This document shows positions 1 to 7,053 of a stretch of DNA of 38,968 nt, piece after piece (within the stretch, counting starts at the first letter, position 1; every line of letters starts with the position of its first letter). Position numbers and translations under genes: made by a program. Below the pieces are notes generated by a model. That model saw only the letters and a program-made list of their open reading frames with translations. It did no database searches and was not told where the DNA came from. Source of the DNA: Prevotella sp. (GTDB taxonomy: Bacteria > Bacteroidota > Bacteroidia > Bacteroidales > Bacteroidaceae). Location: the NCBI GenBank assembly GCA_017965725.1, contig JAGCPK010000053.1, forward strand, positions 1 to 38,968, in the 5' to 3' direction.

Positions 1-492
1 CAGCGTACCCACAGACCCGACCTCACTACAACGGCTGCAATCTGTTATCTGCTGAGATATGCGGCTAATGTCGATGAGGCCCTCGAATTGCTTCGTTCCA
101 TCGACATGCATTCCGACATCGGTGCTGCCCACCATTACGCCATGGCTGATGCCACAGGCAGAAGTGTCGTTGTGGAATATGTGGATAACCAGATGGTTGT
201 CACCGAGTCGCCCGCTGTCGCCAATCACTATCTGTGCGATGCCAAGCACAATGTGGGACTTGTTGAGGGCGACAATCGCTATGATATACTCTGCCAACGT
301 TATGACAATTCAAATGGTGTCATGGACGAGAAGGCACTGACAGAAGCTATCAAGTCCGTGTCGCAGCCTGAGACGAAAGGGAAATTCCTCGGTACTGCCT
401 GGACCATGGTGATGGACCTCTCCCATCCATCCGTCACCTATTTCTCCCGTCGCCATTTCGACAAACCCTTCCACTTCGAACTAAAACACTGA
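1..492 (+). CDS. Choloylglycine hydrolase / linear amide C-N hydrolase family protein (3' part)
   Basis: Only the C-terminal 163 residues are present; the frame is open from base 1 to a TGA at 490-492. The fragment has features of the Ntn-hydrolase family that includes bile salt hydrolases, penicillin V acylases and related linear-amide hydrolases: a HHYAMADATGRSVVVEY strand pair, a following VANHYL segment, and a FLGTAWTMVMDLSHPSVTYFSR ending in which the residual chain forms the last beta strands. The catalytic N-terminal Cys lies outside the window, so activity and substrate cannot be judged. A hairpin with a T-rich tail follows 66 bp after the stop. No partner gene is visible upstream. 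The family call is fairly firm; bile salt versus other amide substrate is not decidable. Confidence 0.75.
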   Translation, partial: QRTHRPDLTTTAAICYLLRYAANVDEALELLRSIDMHSDIGAAHHYAMADATGRSVVVEYVDNQMVVTESPAVANHYLCDAKHNVGLVEGDNRYDILCQRYDNSNGVMDEKALTEAIKSVSQPETKGKFLGTAWTMVMDLSHPSVTYFSRRHFDKPFHFELKH

Positions 493-558
493 ATTATCAC
501 CGGTACGCCACATACTGATTCCTCGTGCTTTCCAGTCTGATCAACTCATAAAATCAGT

Positions 559-600
559 GAATTATCCGACAAATTTTGAAATTGTCGGATAATTCTTTTA
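559..600 (+). terminator. Hairpin followed by T-rich tract; probable terminator overlapping an operator-like dyad
   Basis: A perfect 14-bp stem (559-572 with 582-595) encloses a 9-nt loop, and the RNA after it is U-rich (TTTTATCG then a T run). It would end transcription of the hydrolase gene. The core of the stem is also the inverted repeat CGACA-N11-TGTCG (567-587 region), which recurs at 2351-2371, so the sequence may do both jobs. The termination role is inference from shape. Confidence 0.5.
567..587. promoter_or_regulatory. Operator-like inverted repeat, copy 1 (CGACA-N11-TGTCG)
   Basis: CGACA at 567-571 and TGTCG at 583-587 form an inverted repeat with an 11-bp spacer. Its last base lies 44 bp before the first base of the TATCTTTG box at 631. 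An identical pair of half-sites with identical spacing and identical distance to a TATCTTTG box lies at 2351-2371. No -33 TTTG is seen in the promoter that follows, which would suit an activator-dependent promoter. Binding by the adjacent AraC-type regulator is inference. Confidence 0.55.
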
Positions 601-630
601 TCGTTTTTCTTTTTTCTAACGGTTTTTGTC

Positions 631-638
631 TATCTTTG
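631..638 (+). promoter_or_regulatory. -7 box TATCTTTG of the Kelch-AraC regulator gene
   Basis: Exact match to the Bacteroidota TAnnTTTG consensus, 37 bp before the ATG at 675. No TTG/TTTG element is found about 20 bp upstream (the region is a T-rich run), so the promoter may need the upstream dyad and an activator. Confidence 0.6.
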
Positions 639-674
639 TATCCGGTAATCTAAAAATAGATTGTTTGGTTAGAC

Positions 675-2345
675 ATGAGACAGCCATTTCAACTCATTCT
701 ATTATTCATAGCCTTGCTAACTACATCGCATACAGATGGTGCTGATAAGGTGAAATGTCCTGTTGTCAAGGTGGAGGTTGAAAGGTTGCCTGACATGAAC
801 GTTCCCCGTAGTGGACATTCTGTTTTCGTGGCGAATGGAGAGGTAACCGTTGCGGGTGGTCATACTTCTGGCTTCGTACTTACGCCCACGGCGGAGTATT
901 TCAAGGAAGGCGAATGGCATCTGTTGCATACCGTCTATACTCACGATGGCGGAATATCGATTGAGATGAAGTCGGGAAAGGTGCTGTTAGCCGGCGGATT
1001 CAAGGACAATCTGGGTATCGGACAGAGTTTCGAGGTTGAACTATACAATCCTGCGACGCATCAGTTTATGGGCTTTGGCTGTCTTGATCAGAAGCGCGCC
1101 TCTGGTGCTGCAATGGAACTCGACAGCGGACGTGTGGTGATAGCAGGCAACTGGTATGCTGACGATGCCATTGAAGTTTTCGATGGTAAGACTACATTCT
1201 CGCATGCCAGAAATGTATCACAATCACGTAGTCTTCCCCATATTTTCCGTACCTCGGATGGCGATGCAATGATTCTTGCTGGCTACGATAATCATGGAAG
1301 CCATATCGATACGATTGTCATCGACAGATTTTATGGAGATCCTTTCACTAATGAGTTGTTTGATAATTGGAAACCACTGCAATATGACTTGGCGCAACAC
1401 AGTGATGACAGTTTTATCGGTGACGAGTCAAAGGGGGAGTGTCGTTATCTGATGCCTGTAGAGAATAAAGAAGGGCAATTGGCTATCGTTGATGTACGTG
1501 ACACTATCTTCACTCCTTTGCCTACAATATGTTCCGTGCCGACGGAAAGTCAGTGGGGACGAATCAAATACATCACTCCTGTGTATGTCGATCGTCAACA
1601 TCAACGTGGCTATGTCGTCGGCTTCGACGAGACAAACCGTTTGTATGCGCTCAGCATCGATTACGCAAAAACCCCAGCCCCCTTAGTCCTCTATTATACT
1701 GACCCTCTGCCTGAGGCTGGCATGAGAACCATCCCAGTATTGACGACAGAAGGCAATCTGATGTTGACAGGTGGTATCGGCACAGAACCGAATAGCAATT
1801 TCTCGCCACTGGCTTCTGTATGGCTACTGCGATTCAATGATATGGACTCCAGCGCAACGGGTGGTTTTAATAAATGGATGTGGAGTATTTGTGCTTTACT
1901 ATTATTGACGATCCTTATTGCTTGTCTCTTATGGTGCAGAAAGCCAAAGGAGCTTCCCGTGTCCGAGGAACCTGCTGTATCCGCTCCTGCAAAAGGTAAT
2001 GCCAGATTGATGCAGCGAATATGTGAACTGATGGAGAATCAGCATATTTATCTTCAGCAAGGCCTGAAGGTTTCGGATATTGCATCAGCCCTTGGTACCA
2101 ATAGCCGGTATATCTCAGATTGTATAAGGGCGGAAAGAGGTTGTTCATTGACGAAGTTTGTCAATGAGTTCCGTGTGGAACATGCCAAACGCTTGATGAT
2201 TGAACATCCGGAAAAGAAGATGTCGGCTGTTGCGATGGAGTCAGGATTTTCCAACGACAAGGCCCTTGCACGTTGTTTTAAGGAACTGACCGACCTTACC
2301 CCGACGGAGTGGAAGACACAAAGCATGAGCACCCCAAAACAGTAA
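675..2345 (+). CDS. Membrane-spanning regulator: periplasmic Kelch-like propeller, TM helix, cytoplasmic AraC-type HTH
   Basis: 556 aa. Residues 1-22 form a signal peptide or first membrane anchor. Residues about 35-390 carry Kelch-type blades, seen as recurring Gly-Gly or Ala-Gly turns followed by an aromatic strand (VTVAGGHTSG near 57, KVLLAGGF near 102, RVVIAGNW near 153, AMILAGY near 198, NLMLTGGIG near 361). Residues about 402-421 are a hydrophobic helix ending in CR, giving a stop-transfer. Residues about 447-547 are an AraC/XylS DNA-binding domain with both helix-turn-helix motifs (LKVSDIASALGTNSRYIS; MSAVAMESGFSNDKALARCF) and the typical TPTEW end. There is no kinase or receiver domain, so sensing and DNA binding sit in one chain, unlike the hybrid two-component systems common in the phylum. 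The ligand is unknown. It lies upstream of, and probably controls, the secreted-protein pair that follows, because both promoters carry the same dyad. Confidence 0.8.
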   Translation: MRQPFQLILLFIALLTTSHTDGADKVKCPVVKVEVERLPDMNVPRSGHSVFVANGEVTVAGGHTSGFVLTPTAEYFKEGEWHLLHTVYTHDGGISIEMKSGKVLLAGGFKDNLGIGQSFEVELYNPATHQFMGFGCLDQKRASGAAMELDSGRVVIAGNWYADDAIEVFDGKTTFSHARNVSQSRSLPHIFRTSDGDAMILAGYDNHGSHIDTIVIDRFYGDPFTNELFDNWKPLQYDLAQHSDDSFIGDESKGECRYLMPVENKEGQLAIVDVRDTIFTPLPTICSVPTESQWGRIKYITPVYVDRQHQRGYVVGFDETNRLYALSIDYAKTPAPLVLYYTDPLPEAGMRTIPVLTTEGNLMLTGGIGTEPNSNFSPLASVWLLRFNDMDSSATGGFNKWMWSICALLLLTILIACLLWCRKPKELPVSEEPAVSAPAKGNARLMQRICELMENQHIYLQQGLKVSDIASALGTNSRYISDCIRAERGCSLTKFVNEFRVEHAKRLMIEHPEKKMSAVAMESGFSNDKALARCFKELTDLTPTEWKTQSMSTPKQ

Positions 2346-2350
2346 TCGTG

Positions 2351-2371
2351 CGACATTTTCCGAATTTGTCG
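2351..2371. promoter_or_regulatory. Operator-like inverted repeat, copy 2 (CGACA-N11-TGTCG)
   Basis: CGACA at 2351-2355 and TGTCG at 2367-2371 with an 11-bp spacer, starting 6 bp after the stop codon of the regulator gene. The distance from its end to the TATCTTTG box at 2415 is 44 bp, the same as at copy 1 (567-587 to 631). The 11-bp spacers differ in sequence and this copy cannot form the long hairpin of copy 1, so it is not simply a duplicated terminator. Confidence 0.55.
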
Positions 2372-2414
2372 TAGAGTTTTCCTTAAATAGTACTTACATA
2401 TTACTTCTTTTCCT

Positions 2415-2422
2415 TATCTTTG
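2415..2422 (+). promoter_or_regulatory. -7 box TATCTTTG of the secreted-protein operon
   Basis: Matches TAnnTTTG, 31 bp before the ATG at 2454. The expected -33 position (about 2392-2395) has no TTG. The dyad at 2351-2371 lies 44 bp upstream. Confidence 0.6.
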
Positions 2423-2453
2423 TGGCGTAAATAATGCTAAAACTACAAAGATT

Positions 2454-2927
2454 ATGAATAGAAAGAGACTATTAATGCTGATGTTTCTGGCATTGCCGAT
2501 AGGAGTGCTAGCAGACAATCTCAACACACTCATCGTCAAGATGAAAAATGGTAACGAGACGATGTTCTTCCTGAAAGATAAACCAAAGGTCACATTCGAA
2601 GGCACTGACCTTAAGATTGTCTCAGATAATAAAACTGTAACAATTGCCCTTAGCGACGTGCTCCGTTTCGGTTACGCCAAGAAAGATCCTGCTGGCATTA
2701 ACGAGACAGTCATTGACCCCACGGATGTTTCTTTTCAGGATGGTGTACTCGTCATTAGTCAACTCAAGGTTGGAGCCTCCGTTTGCATCTATGCCTTAGA
2801 TGGAAAATTGCTTCGCCAACTTACTGCTCAACGCTCAGGCACCTATCGCCTCAGCCTCTCCGAACTGCCCACAGGGCTGTATCTCGTAAAGGCCGACAAC
2901 GTCACTTATAAAATCACAAAGCAATGA
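2454..2927 (+). CDS. Small secreted protein with C-terminal sorting-domain-like module
   Basis: 157 aa. Residues 1-20 are a signal peptide ending GVLA. Residues about 23-75 hold a strand-rich unit (NTLIVKMKNGNETMFFL, then VTIALSDVLRFGY) of a kind often found at the N-terminus of Bacteroidota secreted proteins. Residues about 107-157 (SVCIYALDGKLLRQL, then LPTGLYLVKADNVTYKITK) match the pattern of type IX secretion C-terminal sorting domains, with the usual G-[LV]-Y-[LIV] strand and a Lys-rich end. The stop overlaps the next start (ATGA at 2924-2927), so the two are translationally coupled. Export by T9SS is inference; no T9SS gene is in the window. Enzymatic function is not evident. Confidence 0.65.
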   Translation: MNRKRLLMLMFLALPIGVLADNLNTLIVKMKNGNETMFFLKDKPKVTFEGTDLKIVSDNKTVTIALSDVLRFGYAKKDPAGINETVIDPTDVSFQDGVLVISQLKVGASVCIYALDGKLLRQLTAQRSGTYRLSLSELPTGLYLVKADNVTYKITKQ

Positions 2928-5900
2928 AGACACATTACACATTATTATATTTACTGACAGCCTTTCTGTCAGTATTTGCGTTGCCAGCCGACGCGCAGCA
3001 GACGCAGGATGCGCTTTACATTTTCCGCAATGATGGAGGCTTTAATGCCTTCTTCTATGCCGACATCGACCGTATCGAGTATTCTAAGATCGACACGTTT
3101 GGCGTTGAGCAAAGCGATTATGTGGTACAAGAGGTCTATGCCCTCGACAGTTGTTTCCGCATCCCCATTTCTGCCATCGATTCAGTGGCCTTTGTCACAC
3201 CTGAGACGGAGTACAAGGCTGACGTCAACCTTATTGACAGGAGCATAAGTGACTATATCGTGGCCTCAGACTCATCATCCTGGTTCCGTCTGTCTTCGAG
3301 TACCCCGTCATCGCTCATCCCGAAGAAGGGCGATAAGATGGTTATTAAAGACCGTAGCATTTACTTGCCCTACGGTATGGGAGGCATTGTGGCTTCGGTA
3401 GATAATGGCAGCGAGGGGGTTACCGTTACAATAGAAAAGGCTGAACTTAGCGATATCTACGATCGGCTTGTGTTAAAGTTTGCAGGTGGCGAAAATGGCA
3501 ACAATACTCGTGCCATAAACCGTATAGCATTCGAAGACGTCGATTTACCAAAAGTATCTGGAACCTATCAGATAGAAGGTTCTATAGAAGCCATCAAGGC
3601 TCTTAAGGAAACAACCTCCGTTTCAATTGACGGTATGGGCAGTTTGTCATGCAGCATTAAACCACACATCAATGCCCTCCGTGCTTTTCTTGTCTTAGAG
3701 AAAGGATCCCTGTCCCCCATATCGGATTTCTTTTTAGATAGCCAGTTTGAAAACAATATTCAACTCAATCTTAAAGGAGGCTTCACCGCTCGAATAGAAG
3801 TACCGCTCGGAGGGAAAGAGTATTCCTATGAAAACTGTGAAATGAATACTTCTTATGGCCCGTTCATTGAGGTCAGCAAGTCAGGCATGCTGAATTACGA
3901 ATGGTCTAACACAACGGGATACACTGTCTCCTTAGGCTATTCCAAAGGTCATCCATCATTTATATTTGAATCCGAAACACTCAATGGAATTTCATCTTTC
4001 AAGAACATTGAAAGTGAGATTACGGCCACTATCGGCAACTATGGAAAAGTAGAGATCGAACTCAAAGACGTGGAAAACCTGGGATTCAAATTCGTATTAG
4101 GCCTCGACTTCGGCATTAAAGCAGAAAGTCATGATCCCGTTACAGCGAAGAACATCGCCGACATGGATTTTGAGGATACTTGGAAGCTGTACGAGAAACT
4201 CAATAAAGACACGCTCATCTATATAAACAACCCCATCGTCAATTACCAGTGTACATGGGCGGTAGGGCCCTATACCAATGGCTCCCCCAAAACGCTGGGA
4301 AGCAAGCAACTCTTCATCTTCGGGCGTGTGCCGAACTTTAGCGATATCGATTGGGAATTGGACGAGAAATGCCCGTGGCGGGGAAAGTTAAAGTCGAAAA
4401 TCAAGAATCGCAATATGTGGGAGCCTGTGCCCTATGGCTTTATCGTCCAAGAGCAGGAAACAGGCAAGACTGTCGATATCTGGTATGATGATAAAGGATA
4501 TGAGGGTGGTGAGTTCACGATGGAGTACACCTTCGAAGGATTGGATCCTGACAAGAAATATGTGGGCACGCCCATCATGGAGCATCGTGGCATGCCAATG
4601 ATGGCCGATATAGAAAAAGAGTTCACCCTCGGTCCACCAATGATTCTGATGGATAATCGCAAGATAGAGCTACCAGAGGTTGAAGGTACTAAGACCCTGC
4701 CGCTTAAGACCAACATCAGCGACCTGCGCTATACGTCGGATGCTGATTGGTTTGAGTTCACCTATTATAAGGAGCTTGCGGAGATTCACATTATCTACGA
4801 CGCGCTGCCAGATCAATTGGAGTTGCGCGAGGCAACCATCGTTGGCGTGGGATACGACAGCGAGGGCAACGAGATAGGCCGCGACGAGATTACCGTCATT
4901 CAAAAGCGCCTTAATATCAACAATCTCAAACTATCGCCTGCGGAATTCAAGATTGGAGTCAAGGGTGATACCAAGACCGTGACTGTCAGCTCTATCAATG
5001 TCAGCAACATTCAGGTATCTACGAAGCAAAACTTCATTCATCCGACTATCAAGGACAATATCATCACCATCGTCACAGACGAAAACCCAGGAGAGGATGA
5101 AAGAGAAGGTGAAGTGGAGGTAAGCGGCATATTGACTGACACTAACCAGAAGATAGAGCGCTACATCTATATTACCCAAGACGGTACTGAAGACGGCAGC
5201 AGAAACGGCGAGGGACTCTTTACGAGCGGAATGGCTGCCACGAATCTGACACCCCTTGGAAGTAATTACAGTACAATCCACATGTCTGCTCCTGGAACAC
5301 AGGAGTTACACAAGGATATCGGTTACACATTGGAAAATGGCGACCAACTGCAATACCGCTCTGTCGGCTCTTGGACTGACGCTTCAAGTAGCAGTAGAAC
5401 AGACCATGCATGGAGGATTTACCTGAATATTGACAAGGGTGACGACAAATCTATCTACAGTTACAAACTGAAAGACGGAGCAGTATCTGAGCAACACCGT
5501 GTCTATAAGAAAGACTACGAAATGGATATGTTTGTACCTGATTACACCGTCACCTCTGTCTATTATCTGAAGGATCTCGACGAGACCAGGATAAGAATTG
5601 AAGAAGACGGCAGTGCAACTATTATCTTTGAGCCAGACATCGATGTAACCAAATTGGCTAATTATAAGCTGACTGATTATATGACAGAGCTGAGTTACGA
5701 AAAGACTGGCGAACACCCAGAGTCTTACACGCTGAATGATGTCGTCAAGCAGAAATACGCAGGTGAATTCAATTTCGAGGCCTGGACAACCCGTATTGAG
5801 TTGAAACTTGCCGATGGAACTCCATTGTTAGAGCCAAAAGAGACGCATGTGGAGTTTGAAGACGGCTATCATTATAACCATACCATCTTCTACACCAGTA

Positions 5901-6670
5901 ACTATCTGGTATCAGACATCACCGTTACCAGCAGCGTGGACTGGATTACTATTGAAACAGTAGAAAATGCGAGATTTATCTTCAGAGTTCCTATCAATGA
6001 CAGCCAGAGTGACCGCGAGGGCTATATCTATCTCTCAGGCAAATTGCCCAACGGCCAAACTATCACACGCACTATACCAGTGAAGCAGCCCTATACCAGA
6101 ATCTTTGATGATCGTTGGGAAACATCGGAGGACGAAAAGGCTGAACTCCCCAGCGAGGCGATACTCTCCGAGTTAGCCAATCACGGCATGCAACTTCATA
6201 TTGAAGCCACTCCTCCTGCCATCAACGGTGTATTTGAGATGCATCCTGCCATCCTGCTATACACCAACAAGCCAGAGGCAGGCCAGGCAGGCGACATCTT
6301 CGAGGGATCCTATATCTTCAAGATTGCCACCCAAAACGAAGGGGAACCACGCGCCAAGCTGGGAATCTATCAGGAAGCAGGTGAATATACTGCACCAGCT
6401 GATGAGTACGTCTGCTACCTCGGGGGCTCAGGCAATAAGTTCACCATCTCAAACATCAAGACTTTAACAAACGACGATCCGTTAGGAACATATACTATCA
6501 CCTACGTAACGGTAGTCTCAGGAGAGGTGGACGGTAACAACATCAAGAACCTGCAATATGGGGTAGTCTATCTCAATGAGGACGGCACCATCGACGAAGT
6601 CTATCTCAGTGAAGATCAGGATGGTGTGAGTGGGCCTGCGAGTTGGAATCCAGGTGAGCCTTGGGATTAA
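2924..6670 (+). CDS. Large secreted protein with BACON-like beta-sandwich modules
   Basis: 1248 aa with a clear signal peptide (residues 1-25, ending ADAQ). Residues about 28-95 repeat the strand unit seen in the upstream gene (ALYIFRNDGGFNAFFYADID). The middle (about 95-560) is beta-rich and I do not recognise it. Three stretches look like BACON or related Ig-type modules: about 585-665, 663-752 (ending IERYIYITQDG) and 964-1056 (SSVDWITIE, then TRTIPVKQP). The C-terminus (GPASWNPGEPWD) lacks a sorting domain and there is no lipobox. BACON modules usually sit next to carbohydrate-active or mucin-binding parts, but no catalytic domain can be named here. Translation is coupled to the 157-aa gene by a 4-bp overlap, and both are probably driven by the promoter at 2415. 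Confidence 0.65.
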   Translation: MKTHYTLLYLLTAFLSVFALPADAQQTQDALYIFRNDGGFNAFFYADIDRIEYSKIDTFGVEQSDYVVQEVYALDSCFRIPISAIDSVAFVTPETEYKADVNLIDRSISDYIVASDSSSWFRLSSSTPSSLIPKKGDKMVIKDRSIYLPYGMGGIVASVDNGSEGVTVTIEKAELSDIYDRLVLKFAGGENGNNTRAINRIAFEDVDLPKVSGTYQIEGSIEAIKALKETTSVSIDGMGSLSCSIKPHINALRAFLVLEKGSLSPISDFFLDSQFENNIQLNLKGGFTARIEVPLGGKEYSYENCEMNTSYGPFIEVSKSGMLNYEWSNTTGYTVSLGYSKGHPSFIFESETLNGISSFKNIESEITATIGNYGKVEIELKDVENLGFKFVLGLDFGIKAESHDPVTAKNIADMDFEDTWKLYEKLNKDTLIYINNPIVNYQCTWAVGPYTNGSPKTLGSKQLFIFGRVPNFSDIDWELDEKCPWRGKLKSKIKNRNMWEPVPYGFIVQEQETGKTVDIWYDDKGYEGGEFTMEYTFEGLDPDKKYVGTPIMEHRGMPMMADIEKEFTLGPPMILMDNRKIELPEVEGTKTLPLKTNISDLRYTSDADWFEFTYYKELAEIHIIYDALPDQLELREATIVGVGYDSEGNEIGRDEITVIQKRLNINNLKLSPAEFKIGVKGDTKTVTVSSINVSNIQVSTKQNFIHPTIKDNIITIVTDENPGEDEREGEVEVSGILTDTNQKIERYIYITQDGTEDGSRNGEGLFTSGMAATNLTPLGSNYSTIHMSAPGTQELHKDIGYTLENGDQLQYRSVGSWTDASSSSRTDHAWRIYLNIDKGDDKSIYSYKLKDGAVSEQHRVYKKDYEMDMFVPDYTVTSVYYLKDLDETRIRIEEDGSATIIFEPDIDVTKLANYKLTDYMTELSYEKTGEHPESYTLNDVVKQKYAGEFNFEAWTTRIELKLADGTPLLEPKETHVEFEDGYHYNHTIFYTSNYLVSDITVTSSVDWITIETVENARFIFRVPINDSQSDREGYIYLSGKLPNGQTITRTIPVKQPYTRIFDDRWETSEDEKAELPSEAILSELANHGMQLHIEATPPAINGVFEMHPAILLYTNKPEAGQAGDIFEGSYIFKIATQNEGEPRAKLGIYQEAGEYTAPADEYVCYLGGSGNKFTISNIKTLTNDDPLGTYTITYVTVVSGEVDGNNIKNLQYGVVYLNEDGTIDEVYLSEDQDGVSGPASWNPGEPWD

Positions 6671-6756
6671 AAGATACTAACCTCATCATTTGCCCAATTC
6701 GTAGAAGGAGTAATATTATCCGTCGGTGATGATAACGTGATGCGCCACAGATTCGG

Positions 6757-7036
6757 TTCATACCTTACCCCAGGGGGGTGAATGATGCCTGAAATTCAGT
6801 TCATATTTTACCCCGCTGGGAATTTCATGTCTGAAATCTGGTTCATACCTTACCCCAGGGGGGTGAATGATGCCTGAGATTCAGTTCACACTTTACCCCG
6901 GTGGGAATATCATGCCCGAAATCTGGTTCAAACTTTACCCCAGGGGGAATATCATACCTGAGATTCGGTTCATACTTTACCCCAGGGGGGTATATGATGC
7001 CTGAGATTCAGGGCTGCTTTTACCCCGGTGGGATGA
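6757..7036. repeat. Minisatellite of 42/43-bp units between convergent genes
   Basis: Six full units start at 6757, 6800, 6842, 6885, 6927 and 6969, followed by a partial one from 7012; a degenerate tail of an earlier unit (GTGATGCGCCACAGATTCGG) precedes them. Each unit reads approximately TTCATACTTTACCCC, a G-run, then ATGCCTGARATTCAG. Units 1 and 3 differ by one base, while units 2 and 4 share a different G-run (GCTGGG/GGTGGG) and end in AAATCTGG, so there is an 85-bp higher-order period. Each unit contains a CCCC/GGGG dyad and many also a CTGAAATTCAG-type dyad. Most of the 383-bp gap between 6670 and 7054 is this array; 6671-6737 holds nothing I recognise. Confidence 0.85.
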
Positions 7037-7053
7037 AGAAAGAACCAATCGTA

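Noticed and set aside
559-595. Dyad at 567-587 as merely a terminator
   Set aside because: Its half-sites, spacer and distance to a -7 box are repeated at 2351-2371, where no long hairpin can form, so a purely termination role does not explain it.
6757-7036. CRISPR-like array
   Set aside because: Units abut directly with no unique spacers, the unit itself drifts, and there are no cas genes.
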